DNA of 64,000 nucleotides from the NCBI GenBank assembly GCA_028671895.1, contig JAPMAC010000209.1, forward strand, positions 24,822,501 through 24,886,500, written 5' to 3'. The position numbers and the translations under genes are program-made. Under the pieces are notes generated by a model. It saw only the letters and a program-made list of their open reading frames with translations, was not told the DNA's origin and searched no databases. Origin of the DNA: Oenanthe sinensis. Its lineage: Eukaryota > Streptophyta > Magnoliopsida > Apiales > Apiaceae. Positions 45,539 through 55,094 of this stretch are shown here, piece after piece; the first letter of the stretch is position 1; every line of letters starts with the position of its first letter.

Positions 45539-48500
45539 ATGCAGGGAGCTAGGGTAAAGAAAGTAACCCTAATCCTGGACAGTGGATGCTCAGGACATAT
45601 GACTGGAAAGAAATCCCTGCTTACAGACTTTGAGGAAATGGCTGGCCCAGAAGTATCATTTGGAGATGGCAACAAAGGACAAACACTGGGATATGGCAAG
45701 ATTGTACTTGGGAATGTCATCATTGAACAAGTAGCTCTAGTTGATGGCTTAAGGCATAATTTAATAAGCATAAGTCAACTTGGAGACAAAGGTTACCATA
45801 CTGGCTTTGACAACAAAGAGTGTCTTGTGACTAACAAAGAAACAGGCATTGTGGTTTTCAAAGGACACAGACATGGTAACATTTATGAAGCCAGCTTGGA
45901 GGATTGCATAAACAATGAAGTCACATGTCTATACAGCAAGGCCTCAACTGAAGAAAGCTGGAAATGGCACAAGAAACTGTCACACATCAACTTCAAAACA
46001 CTCAACAAGTTGGTTAAACAGAATCTTGTAAGAGGATTACCACATGTTGATTTTGTACAAGATGGACTTTGTGAAGCATGTCAACTTGGAAAACAAAGGA
46101 AATCATCCTTCAAGAGCAAGACAATAAATACCATTTCTGAACCCTTTTGTTTACTACATCTTGATTTATTTGGTCCAGTAAATGTTATGTCAATTAACAA
46201 AAATAAATATACTCTTGTTATTGTAGATGATTTTACAAGATTCACATGGGTTTTCTTTCTACATTCAAAGGATGAAGCTTCTCAACACATAATAGATCAT
46301 ATCACTTTTCTGGAAAGAAAATCAAAGAAAATAGTAAGAATTCTGAGGAGTGACAATGGTACTGAATTCAAGAATTCAATCATGAAGAACCACTGTGCAT
46401 CAAAGGGAATTACTCAACAATTTTCTGCGCCAGGAACTCCTCAACAAAATGGAGTTGTGAAAAGAAAGAATAGGACACTCATAGAAGCTGCCAGAACAAT
46501 GTTGGCAGAGTCTAAGCTGCCAGTATATTTTTGGGCTGAGGCAGTCAATACAGCATGTTTCACTCAAAACTGCACTCTAATAAACATGCATGGAAAGACT
46601 CCCTATGAAATGATAAAGGACAAGAAGCCAAGTGTAAAACACTTTCACATATTTGGATGCAAGTGTTATGTACTGAAAGTACATCCTGAAAATCTAAGCA
46701 AATTCGAAGCCAAGGCAGATGAATCAATCTTTCTTGGATATGCATCAAACACAAAAGCATTCAGAGTGTTTAATCTCAGAACCAAAATTGTTATGGAATC
46801 TATTCATGTTGCATTTGATGATAAAAAGTTTACAGGATTGCAGGATGAGTCAGAGTCTACTACACTGGAATTTGAAAATCTAAAGAGTTCTGAGATAAAT
46901 GAAGAAGAAGAGGATGAAGACCCTCAAACAACTCCTGAACCAACACAGGAATCTGCACACTCTGAGGGGGAGTCAGAAAATTCAACTCCAAATAATTCAG
47001 AGTCTAACAGGTCAGGGTCTACCCAGACAGAGTCTAGACAGACAGAGTCTAACTCATCAGGGTCTGGGTCAAGCAACTCTGAAGCCTTGTCAGAGTCAAG
47101 CAATTTAGGGGGAGCCTCTTCATTTGAATTTCACTCAAATACAGAAGATGCAAATGACTTAGGGGGAGCTTCAAGTTCAAGAACCAATCTTCCACCTGCT
47201 AGAAAATGGACAAGGAATCACACTCCTGATTTAATAATTGGTGATCCTGAGAGTGGTGTACAAACAAGAACAACCACTCAAAATGAATGTCTTTATAGCT
47301 GTTTTCTCTCAAAGAATGAACCCAAGAAAATTGAGGAAGCCTTGCAAGACCCTGATTGGATTATTGCAATGCAAGAAGAATTGAATGAATTTGAGAGAAA
47401 TAAAGTGTGGAAACTTGTACCAAGACCTAGAAATAGATCAGTGGTTGGTGCAAAATGGGTGTATAGAAATAAACTTGATGAGAATGGAACTGTAGTAAGA
47501 AATAAAGCAAGGCTAGTTGCAAAAGGATACTCACAGGAGGAAGGAATTGACTATGATGAAACTTTTGCACCAGTAGCAAGATTGGAAGCTATCAGAATGT
47601 TTCTTGCCTTTGCAGCTCATTCAAAATTCAAGGTGTATCAGATGGATGTGAAAAGTGCTTTCTTAAATGGAAAATTGGAAGAAGAAGTCTATGTGGAGCA
47701 ACCACCAGGATTTGTTGATCCAAAGTTTCCTGATCATGTTTACAGGTTAGACAAGGCACTATATGGATTAAAGCAAGCACCTAGAGCATGGTATGAAACT
47801 CTTTCAAAATTCCTTCTTGAAAATGGATTCACAAGAGGTACCATTGACAAAACTCTCTTTATTAGAAAATATAAAGGTGATATTTTGCTTGTCCAAATTT
47901 ATGTTGATGATATTATATTTGGATCTACTAATGATAATCTCTGTGAAAAGTTTAGTCAACTAATGCAGTCAAATTATGAAATGAGCATGATGGGAGAATT
48001 AAACTTCTTTTTGGGGCTTCAAGTCAAACAGAATGATGATGGAATTTTCATCAATCAAACAAAGTATGTAAAAGAACTGTTGAAAAAGTTTGATATGCAA
48101 GATGCTGCATCTGCTAAAACTCCCATGTCAACAGCTACTAAGCTAGACTCTGATCCAAAGGGTAAGAAAGTTGACAACACTAGTTACAGAGGTATGATTG
48201 GCTCATTGTTATATTTAACTGCTAGTAGACCAGATATAATGTTTGCAACTTGTCTGTGTGCTAGATTTCAAGCTGACCCTAGAGAATCACACTTAATAGC
48301 TGTGAAAAGAATTTTTAGATATCTCAAGGGGGCACAAACTCTTGGACTTTGGTATCCTAGAGAGTCAGATTTTTTTCTAATTGGCTATTCAGACTCTGAC
48401 TATGCAGGATGCAAAGTAGATAGGAAAAGCACAACAGGACAGTGCCAGTTTCTTGGCAACAGATTAATTTCTTGGTTTAGCAAGAAACAACAGACTGTAT

Positions 48501-48841
48501 CAACCTCAACAGCTGAGGCTGAATACATTGCAGCTGGAAGTTGCTGTGCTCAAATCCTGTGGATGAGAAATCAATTACTTGATTATGGACTAACATTCTC
48601 AAATATTCCTATGTATTGTGATAATACTAGTGCTATTAAAATTGCAGAGAATCCAGTCCAACACTCCAGAACAAAGCACATTGATGTCAGGTATCACTTT
48701 ATTAGAGAACATGTTGAAAATGGTACTGTGACACTTCACTATGTTCCAACTGACAGACAGATTGCAGACATTTTGACAAAACCACTTGATGAATCTACCT
48801 TTCTCAAACTGGTAGGTGAATTAGGTATGTTAAATATGTAA
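45539..48841 (+). CDS. pol: Element 1 pol: protease, integrase, reverse transcriptase, RNase H (1100 aa)
   Basis: Order PR-INT-RT-RH defines Ty1/copia. Protease active site DSG is at residues 14-16. A pre-integrase zinc domain starts near 141. Integrase has D209 (LDLFGP) and D272 (RSDNGTEF), but the expected glutamate 36 residues later is lysine 308 (VVKRKNRT), so the DDE triad is incomplete. A Ser/Thr/Glu-rich linker at about 440-560 holds several AGAGTCT words. Reverse transcriptase has Y788-V-D-D791. RNase H carries all four acidic residues (YSDSDYAG, AEAEYIA, CDNTSAI, KHIDVRYH). The frame is open back to 45524, just overlapping gag, so gag-pol synthesis needs a -1 shift or another device. 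No stop or frameshift inside. Confidence 0.96.
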   Translation: MQGARVKKVTLILDSGCSGHMTGKKSLLTDFEEMAGPEVSFGDGNKGQTLGYGKIVLGNVIIEQVALVDGLRHNLISISQLGDKGYHTGFDNKECLVTNKETGIVVFKGHRHGNIYEASLEDCINNEVTCLYSKASTEESWKWHKKLSHINFKTLNKLVKQNLVRGLPHVDFVQDGLCEACQLGKQRKSSFKSKTINTISEPFCLLHLDLFGPVNVMSINKNKYTLVIVDDFTRFTWVFFLHSKDEASQHIIDHITFLERKSKKIVRILRSDNGTEFKNSIMKNHCASKGITQQFSAPGTPQQNGVVKRKNRTLIEAARTMLAESKLPVYFWAEAVNTACFTQNCTLINMHGKTPYEMIKDKKPSVKHFHIFGCKCYVLKVHPENLSKFEAKADESIFLGYASNTKAFRVFNLRTKIVMESIHVAFDDKKFTGLQDESESTTLEFENLKSSEINEEEEDEDPQTTPEPTQESAHSEGESENSTPNNSESNRSGSTQTESRQTESNSSGSGSSNSEALSESSNLGGASSFEFHSNTEDANDLGGASSSRTNLPPARKWTRNHTPDLIIGDPESGVQTRTTTQNECLYSCFLSKNEPKKIEEALQDPDWIIAMQEELNEFERNKVWKLVPRPRNRSVVGAKWVYRNKLDENGTVVRNKARLVAKGYSQEEGIDYDETFAPVARLEAIRMFLAFAAHSKFKVYQMDVKSAFLNGKLEEEVYVEQPPGFVDPKFPDHVYRLDKALYGLKQAPRAWYETLSKFLLENGFTRGTIDKTLFIRKYKGDILLVQIYVDDIIFGSTNDNLCEKFSQLMQSNYEMSMMGELNFFLGLQVKQNDDGIFINQTKYVKELLKKFDMQDAASAKTPMSTATKLDSDPKGKKVDNTSYRGMIGSLLYLTASRPDIMFATCLCARFQADPRESHLIAVKRIFRYLKGAQTLGLWYPRESDFFLIGYSDSDYAGCKVDRKSTTGQCQFLGNRLISWFSKKQQTVSTSTAEAEYIAAGSCCAQILWMRNQLLDYGLTFSNIPMYCDNTSAIKIAENPVQHSRTKHIDVRYHFIREHVENGTVTLHYVPTDRQIADILTKPLDESTFLKLVGELGMLNM

Positions 48842-49289
48842 GTGATCAAAATTAAAGAAGCAAGGTATGTACTTTAATTATAGTCCCTGTCTTAACACAC
48901 TGTGATTAATTGTTAGTGCAACATTTTGTTTGGTATTTTACCTTGACAGAGTCTAGACTCTGACGAGTCTGTAGACTCTGAAAGTCAGTAGACTCTGAGA
49001 AAATTATCGCCTAGACTCTGAAACGGTTAAAATTCGCGCCTGCAGACTTTGATTGCATTTAAAATGTTCAAATGACTTGAAATAGGCGGTAACAGTTATT
49101 TTTTTTTGACCGGATACAGGCTGTAGACTCGTGTGTATTGTATGCAACTTGAACAAAAAAGAATTTTTCATACAATTTACTCACTTGTTTATTGCAATTG
49201 ATTTCTTAGGAAAAAATATTCACAGAGCTTTTTACGAACCCTAGCTAAATTCTTCAAGCTTCTCCATCACTTTCAACTCAACAACTTTA
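48842..49289 (+). other. Element 1 pol-to-env spacer
   Basis: Non-coding. At 48950-49025 it holds five AGAGTCT/AGACTCT words, two of which form the perfect palindrome CAGAGTCTAGACTCTG at about 48950. A good splice acceptor-like site (TTGATTTCTTAG at 49198-49209) precedes the next ORF by 80 nt, which would allow its expression from a spliced RNA. Confidence 0.7.
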
Positions 49290-52200
49290 ATGGCTGCCGT
49301 TTCTACTGTCATGAGAGGACCCAAGGCGATTGCGTTCACATTTGGGGATTTTGAGTTCATGACCACAAATCATGTTGCTGCTCTTGGAGAAAGGAAAGGG
49401 GTAGACGCTGACTACTACCCTGTGATGGATTTCTTGGAACAATCCGAGCTACACTACATTCTCAAGGCATCACCAGTCATTCACATGGATGCTGTATCAC
49501 AAGCTTGGAGCACTGCAAAGGTAGTTGATCCTTCTCAGGATCAACCAGGTAAAATAATGTTTACCTTTGGTTCGACTACATTTGATGTCACTGCAGATGT
49601 GCTTAATTCTGTGTTTAAACTGCCTGTTAAGTCTACTTTTGATGAAATTGTATCTGATGATGACATTAAAAGCATGTTTAAGGCAATAGGTTATTCTGCT
49701 AGCTTAGATAACATGAGCAAGATAACTAGGCCTTACTTAAGGAAAGAATGGTCATTTTTCTTCGATCAAATTGCTAAGTGTTTTACTGGTAAGTGTAGTG
49801 GATTTGATGCTATTACTGCTATTACTTATCAAATTGGTCATAGTCTCCTATTTGATAGAATAATCAACATTGGTGATATGTTGCTCACTCAAATGGGAGC
49901 AAAATTAAATAATGTGCATGAGGGGAGAAAGAAAGTCTACTATCATAGATTTCTTATGATTCTCCTCAATCACTTCATTCCTGACATGTCAACCAAGTTG
50001 GCAGATGATTGCTGTGTGCAGGCATACAAACAGCAAAGGAGGATATTCTCTGACATTAAGAGAATTGATGACAAAAAGAAGAGTCTACCTGCAATGACAT
50101 ATCCACAGGTAATGCAGGTAAAACTCTCATCCTACAAACCTTCTATCTACAATGCTTCATTTTTTGGTGGTGAAATGGTGCAGGAACAAGTAATGGAGAG
50201 TCCCCCTGCACCTACCCAAGTCACCCAATCCCCTTCAATTATACAATCTTCCAAACCAAAATCCAAAAAGAAACCAACCTCTGGTGTCTCTCAACAGGCA
50301 CCAGTTGTAAAGAGAAGAAAATTGATTCAATCTAGGCTTATAGATGAGCACAGTGATGAGGAGCTCAATCCACTAGAGAAGCAAGTTGTTGAAGGACTTT
50401 CTTTGCTAAAGGAAGGTCATGATACACTTGATTCTAAACTTCAAGCCAAGTCTGTAGACTCTCAAAAGGCTACAGACTCTGAAAAACCTAGGGGAGCACC
50501 TCAGGATTCTCACATTGAGTCTCCTGAGAAATCTTTTGCTAAGAAGTACAGAAGGTTAAGGAAGGCTTATTCTGCACACACACACAAGCCTGTTATTAGT
50601 ACTAACCCTGTTTTGCAGGAAACAGATGCTCCCAAGGCTCCTGCAGAGCCAGACTCTGAAATCAAGAAAACAACTGAACCAGAGTCTAATGTTGTGTCAG
50701 AGTCTAGACTGCCTTTAGACTCTGATCATGACACATTTTGGGAAGGAATGCCATTGGATGCCGCCTCATGCCTAATTGATGAGATCATTACTCCAAGTGA
50801 TGAGGCACTGCTATTCTTATATCCTTTGGTGGAATCAGTTGAAGATCCAGAACAATATCAGACTAAATCTCAAGTCTTGGATTTTCTTTCAACCTATGAA
50901 GCCCTAAGGAAGAGAATGGAACAGGAGCTACAAATGTCTGCACAGGATGTGGTCAAAAATCTCTACAGCTACCTATTCAACTCTTCATTCCAAGTACAAG
51001 CAGCTGGGCTCATAGATGGCAGAACAAATGCAGTTCTCAAAGCACTAGGTGTGCCAGACTCTGAACAGCAAATTACAAAGAAGCCTAAAAAGCTTAAGGT
51101 CTACAAAAGGAGAGCCTCAGAGTCTGTTGTTGAGTTGGAAACTGAGATTGAGCAACCAGTTTTTAACTATGAAGCAATTTGGGATAATGGAGTTACCTAC
51201 AGGACAGCCATTCAATGGATCTCTCAAATTCAACCTCTGTCAAGACAGGTGGCTGACTATCTTGTCCATAATATAGGTACAATTGCCAACAAATACATCT
51301 ATCCAACCTACCAAAGTAGACTGGATCAATTTAAGGGCACATATTTTCAAAGAGTAAGAAGGGAACTGCAGGACCTCTTCAATCTCACAGATGCCCAGGC
51401 AATCAATGCAATCCATCTCAGGGCCTTTCATCACAAGTTGGATGCATTTATTCTTGAAGAACAACAGGAGGTAGCAGGTGGTGCAAGGCAGTTGGAGGAT
51501 GGGACTAGTGCACCAGTGGTGACTAGTGATAGAGATGCTCAGTCTGCCTCACCCACACAAGAACCACCTAGTCAGAGGTTGGGTGATAGTGGGGCAGGAG
51601 AGTATGCTGTTGAGCCCTCCTTGACAACTCACCAAAAAGCTGATGAGAACCCCAGTGATATGGGAGGACAGACTCTGATGGATGCTCATGAAGAAATTTC
51701 CCAATCTATTCTATCAGAGTCTATCCACCTTGAGGGGGAGTCTCATGCACAAACAGTCAAAGATGGTGACACTCAGACTCTAGCTTCTAATGAAGTCATG
51801 CTGAAGCAGTCAGAGTCTAGAGTAGACCCTGAGACTGGAATACTGGAGCCAACAGACTCTGAAGAGAGAGAAGATGCTAGTAAGGGTTCAGAATCTGTTG
51901 ATGCTCACCCCTTGGTGGAAACCCCTAGCCTTCAGACATTTGAAGGGGTTCCCCTCCATCAAGGTGGTTCAGGTATTGCAGCACCATTTTTATCTCTCAA
52001 CCCCTCTTCTGTAGGTTTATTGAGTGCACCCTCCAAATTGAGTGAAAAAATTTCTGAGAGGCTGGCACTGGACCAGGCAAAAGGAGAGATAGAAAAGGCT
52101 GTAGAGAGCCTGAGTGAGATTGAGAAAGTGGGTGTCCAACCCCACTGTGAGCATGAGAGAATAGGGTATCCTGAACCTAGCTTTACTTATTGGGATCAAG

Positions 52201-53195
52201 ATTTTCCAAAGAGTTGGTCCAATGAGTTGGAGCAGGGGATGGATGACAATTCACTATGTTTGATTGTGCAGATTGGCAAACAGGAGGAGGCTCTTGCTGC
52301 TCAGAAATCATTTACACAGAGACCCCAACTTCACCTGGTGGATTCTCTAGCAAGGAGAGCAGATAGAGTCATGGAGGCTTTGGTGGATAACCTTGTCATT
52401 TTCACTGAGGCTGCAACATTGAAGTCAGAAGAACCTCTTTTAATAATGCCTATAAGGGCTAGACTTCCAGAGTCTACAGTCTCTGATCACTCTCAGGAGG
52501 AGTCAGGGTCTGTAGTCCCGTTTGCAGTTTCGGAGTCTACTCCACCACCAGAGTCTACACCTCCATTCACAAAGCCAGAGCCTGTTGCTGAGGAATGCAA
52601 TTCTACAGATGATGATCTTGTTACTCCTTCTTTTATCTATTTTGATCAGGTGTTTCCTCAGTCTTGGGAGTCTGCACAGCAAAGAGGCATCAATGATAAA
52701 GATTCTTTTGAGTGTATTTTGGATATTCATCTTTCTGAGAGACTTAAGGCTTTTCAGAAAAAATCTTTTCAACAGGAACATGGTTACTATCCTGGTGAAG
52801 ACGATCAAGTCTTAGATGGAGCTGTTAAAGCTAAGCTGCCTGATGTTGCTACTCAGTTATCCAGTGTGGTTCAGGACATTTCTCATATTCAAACAAAGCT
52901 CACTGGTGTTGATAATACACCTTCTCTGCTCAATACAAGATTTGACAGAATTCACTCTCTTCAATTATCCAAAGAGGTCGCTTTTAAAGATGCTCTAGCT
53001 GCTATCACTACCACTCAAGCCTCTCTTCAAACTACAGTTTCTGATTTGACCACTAAGGTTGATTCAGTTATTGCAGCCCAGGCAAATATCTCCACTGTTC
53101 TTGAACAGATTCTTTTGGCTGTCACTAGTAATGATGATGTCAAAAAGGGGGAGAAGGTGAAGCAAGGTGAGTCCTCCAGGAGACATAAAGGATGA
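49290..53195 (+). CDS. Element 1 third ORF ('env-like'), 1301 aa, function unknown
   Basis: A single open frame after pol. Residues 1-240 form a folded-looking domain, with a RKEWSFFFDQIAKCF block near 150 that is shared with the env-like remnants of element A. The middle (280-490) is Ser/Pro/Lys/Glu-rich and low complexity. A second compact region lies at about 630-735 (YRTAIQWISQIQPLSRQ). Two related modules begin near residues 961 and 1111, each with a (E/T)PSF-Y-DQ-FP-SW signature. The last 120 residues form a predicted coiled coil. There is no N-terminal signal peptide, no clear membrane segment and no Cys-rich ectodomain, so an envelope role is not supported. Many Asp-Ser, Glu-Ser and Gln-Ser pairs are encoded by the repeated AGAGTCT/AGACTCT word. 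The start is the first ATG of the frame. I do not know its function. Confidence 0.85.
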   Translation: MAAVSTVMRGPKAIAFTFGDFEFMTTNHVAALGERKGVDADYYPVMDFLEQSELHYILKASPVIHMDAVSQAWSTAKVVDPSQDQPGKIMFTFGSTTFDVTADVLNSVFKLPVKSTFDEIVSDDDIKSMFKAIGYSASLDNMSKITRPYLRKEWSFFFDQIAKCFTGKCSGFDAITAITYQIGHSLLFDRIINIGDMLLTQMGAKLNNVHEGRKKVYYHRFLMILLNHFIPDMSTKLADDCCVQAYKQQRRIFSDIKRIDDKKKSLPAMTYPQVMQVKLSSYKPSIYNASFFGGEMVQEQVMESPPAPTQVTQSPSIIQSSKPKSKKKPTSGVSQQAPVVKRRKLIQSRLIDEHSDEELNPLEKQVVEGLSLLKEGHDTLDSKLQAKSVDSQKATDSEKPRGAPQDSHIESPEKSFAKKYRRLRKAYSAHTHKPVISTNPVLQETDAPKAPAEPDSEIKKTTEPESNVVSESRLPLDSDHDTFWEGMPLDAASCLIDEIITPSDEALLFLYPLVESVEDPEQYQTKSQVLDFLSTYEALRKRMEQELQMSAQDVVKNLYSYLFNSSFQVQAAGLIDGRTNAVLKALGVPDSEQQITKKPKKLKVYKRRASESVVELETEIEQPVFNYEAIWDNGVTYRTAIQWISQIQPLSRQVADYLVHNIGTIANKYIYPTYQSRLDQFKGTYFQRVRRELQDLFNLTDAQAINAIHLRAFHHKLDAFILEEQQEVAGGARQLEDGTSAPVVTSDRDAQSASPTQEPPSQRLGDSGAGEYAVEPSLTTHQKADENPSDMGGQTLMDAHEEISQSILSESIHLEGESHAQTVKDGDTQTLASNEVMLKQSESRVDPETGILEPTDSEEREDASKGSESVDAHPLVETPSLQTFEGVPLHQGGSGIAAPFLSLNPSSVGLLSAPSKLSEKISERLALDQAKGEIEKAVESLSEIEKVGVQPHCEHERIGYPEPSFTYWDQDFPKSWSNELEQGMDDNSLCLIVQIGKQEEALAAQKSFTQRPQLHLVDSLARRADRVMEALVDNLVIFTEAATLKSEEPLLIMPIRARLPESTVSDHSQEESGSVVPFAVSESTPPPESTPPFTKPEPVAEECNSTDDDLVTPSFIYFDQVFPQSWESAQQRGINDKDSFECILDIHLSERLKAFQKKSFQQEHGYYPGEDDQVLDGAVKAKLPDVATQLSSVVQDISHIQTKLTGVDNTPSLLNTRFDRIHSLQLSKEVAFKDALAAITTTQASLQTTVSDLTTKVDSVIAAQANISTVLEQILLAVTSNDDVKKGEKVKQGESSRRHKG

Positions 53196-54204
53196 GGGAT
53201 GCAAGAATCAATCAAGGGGAGTTAAAAGGAGGAGAGATGGTGATGATGGAGATAGTTCTCATGGTTCTAAGGGTCCTGATGGTGTGCAACAAAAGCAATC
53301 TGGAGTAGTAAGAACTCCAACACATCAGTCAGGGACTAGACATGGGAAATCAGAGTCTAAGTCAGACTCTGATAAGCAAAGAAAGAAGTCAAACTCTGAT
53401 CAAACTCAAGAACCTTCATACTGGAAGTGCAGTCAATCAAATCTGCAACTTAGAGCTAAAAAGAAGATAGGTCTTAGAGGATTTGAAGAATCTGACATTG
53501 ACAGAACATCTACTCTAACCAGGGATCCTCAATCCTTGACAGATAGGCAGTTTGAGAAGATCACTCAGAAGCACTTAAATAAAGTGGTGTCTGCTCAAAT
53601 TGTGTATAATGTTTTTGAAAAGAAGATACAAGGAGGTCAGGGAGGTACAGAAAAGGTGAAGAATGAGATGCTGGTTTACTTCTTAGAAGGTGGAAGTGTA
53701 AGATGGATTAGTCAGTCAAATTTTATCTTTTTCAAACAGGCTGAGGAACTACAGTATATTAGATTCTTACTTCAAATTGCTTATGAAGTTAACAAGAGCA
53801 AAGAAGCTGTCACACACAAATGGTTCAAGGAGATTGATAGGAAGCTGATTTTGCACAGACAGGCAAATCGACAAATGGGCAAATTTTCTTTAAAATATGT
53901 TGATACTGAGGGAAATGATCAAGTCATGCCATTGGAGGAAAAACAGATTAAATTTCAAGAAGGTGTGGGTCATTACTTTGGGTTTCAGCCTATGAGTGGG
54001 AAAGTTAGTGTTCTGATGTTGAAGGACTTAAAAGATCAAGAAAGCAGTGCAAATGATCTGAGAGCAGCTTACTGTCAAATTAAATGTTCAAATGAAGAAA
54101 TGAAGAAATTAAAGAAGTTTGTTGGTGAAGCTCTTGCAATTGTGGAAGAAAATATGCTAAATTCATTTTTGAAGAACAATCCAGCCTTTGAGAAGATTAA
54201 ATGA
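53167..54204 (+). CDS. Element 1 fourth ORF, 345 aa, overlapping the third
   Basis: Overlaps the end of the 1301-aa ORF by 29 nt in the +1 frame. Residues 1-80 are basic and Ser/Gly/Lys-rich (RGVKRRRDGDDGD near 18), like a nucleic-acid-binding or nuclear-targeting tail. Residues 100-345 look folded, with alternating helices and a FLEGGSVRWISQSN block near 170. The remnants at 61498-62484 (element B) and 14223-15000 (element A) hold the same position. A near-perfect splice donor, AAG followed by GTGAGT, spans the overlap near 53168, so the two ORFs may be joined or alternated by splicing or by a frameshift. The ATG at 53167 may not be the true start. Confidence 0.75.
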   Translation: MSPPGDIKDEGCKNQSRGVKRRRDGDDGDSSHGSKGPDGVQQKQSGVVRTPTHQSGTRHGKSESKSDSDKQRKKSNSDQTQEPSYWKCSQSNLQLRAKKKIGLRGFEESDIDRTSTLTRDPQSLTDRQFEKITQKHLNKVVSAQIVYNVFEKKIQGGQGGTEKVKNEMLVYFLEGGSVRWISQSNFIFFKQAEELQYIRFLLQIAYEVNKSKEAVTHKWFKEIDRKLILHRQANRQMGKFSLKYVDTEGNDQVMPLEEKQIKFQEGVGHYFGFQPMSGKVSVLMLKDLKDQESSANDLRAAYCQIKCSNEEMKKLKKFVGEALAIVEENMLNSFLKNNPAFEKIK

Positions 54205-54315
54205 GAAGTAATTCTTTTTCTTTTTTAATTCTTTTATACTGTTCTAGATTATTAGTTTTATTCTTTAGTTTTGACATCATCAAACCTTGATTTATGCTTA
54301 CATTTTATAAAGCAT
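54205..54315 (+). other. Element 1 3' untranslated stretch
   Basis: Contains a strong pyrimidine tract ending in CTGTTCTAG near 54246, a good splice acceptor-like site just after the last stop codon. Confidence 0.4.
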
Positions 54316-54329
54316 AAATAGGGGGAGAT
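54316..54329 (+). other. Element 1 polypurine tract
   Basis: AAATAGGGGGAGAT directly before the 3' LTR; primes plus-strand synthesis. The same GGGGGAGAT form, on the minus strand, abuts the element B LTR. Confidence 0.9.
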
Positions 54330-55094
54330 TGTTAGGGATATATTCATTTGATGATGTACAAAATACTAGAACAGGGTCTAGATTAGTTTATCTGTAATAA
54401 GTCTTTCTAGTCTCTGAAATGAATAATCAGAGTCTAGATGGTCAACATTCATGTTACTTGTACTTAGAAGAATTTCTGTAGAGAGTGAAACCAGAGTCGG
54501 CATGAAGATCAGAGTCTGGAAGGTGATCAGAGTCTATAGACTATCAGAGTCTGTGATCTATCAGAGTCTACATGTGATCAGAGTCTGAAGATCATCAGAG
54601 TCTGAAGATTTCAGAGTCTATACAGTTGAGGATAAATTTGGAAGAAGATCACAGGAATGGAAAGTCTTCGAAGATCAGGATAAATATATTGCAGATATGC
54701 TGTGGGAAAGAAAGAGAATTCTAGAAGGAAACTGTCAACTAATAATTAGGAATTCTATTCCTATTGTAATTTATCTTTCTGTTATTAGTTGATAGGCAGC
54801 TCTCTATATAAACTCTATGTAACCTAATTGTAAAGGTGTGGAAGTCGAAACATAATCATCTGAGTGAAATTTTGTGAGAGCATAGAAATAGAGAGAGTTG
54901 CTGTGATAAACACAGAGAAGCTGCTAGGGTTTGTGTACACCCTAGGAGAGTTTTGTATTCACAAATCAATAATACAAAACAGTACTTATTCATATTTTTG
55001 TGTTTGAGTTTGTTCTTAATTTGATTTTAAATCGGGTAGAAAAGACATACAAGTATTCAACCCCCCCCCTTCTACTTGTACGACTGGGAAAACA
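54330..55094 (+). repeat. Element 1 3' LTR
   Basis: Near-identical to 42428-43191: two isolated substitutions (TTG to CTG near 54900, GGC to GGT near 55037) and a C-run difference near 55062. Same eight AGAGTCT words. Confidence 0.97.

Larger units (their letters stand above)
42428..55094 (+). mobile_element. Element 1: complete, very young sirevirus, 12.7 kb
   Basis: TG...CA LTRs of 764 and 765 bp, a 5-bp target duplication, primer-binding site, polypurine tract, and open gag (766 aa), pol (1100 aa), a 1301-aa third ORF and a 345-aa fourth ORF. The LTRs differ by two clear substitutions plus a change in a C-run. The long post-pol coding region and three gag zinc knuckles place it in the SIRE/Maximus group. 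The one clear functional lesion I see is in the integrase active site. It is inserted in the gag of element 2. Confidence 0.97.

Noticed and set aside
49290..53195. Calling the third ORF a true envelope glycoprotein
   Set aside because: No signal peptide, transmembrane helix, cleavage motif or Cys-rich ectodomain is visible; only its position after pol fits.
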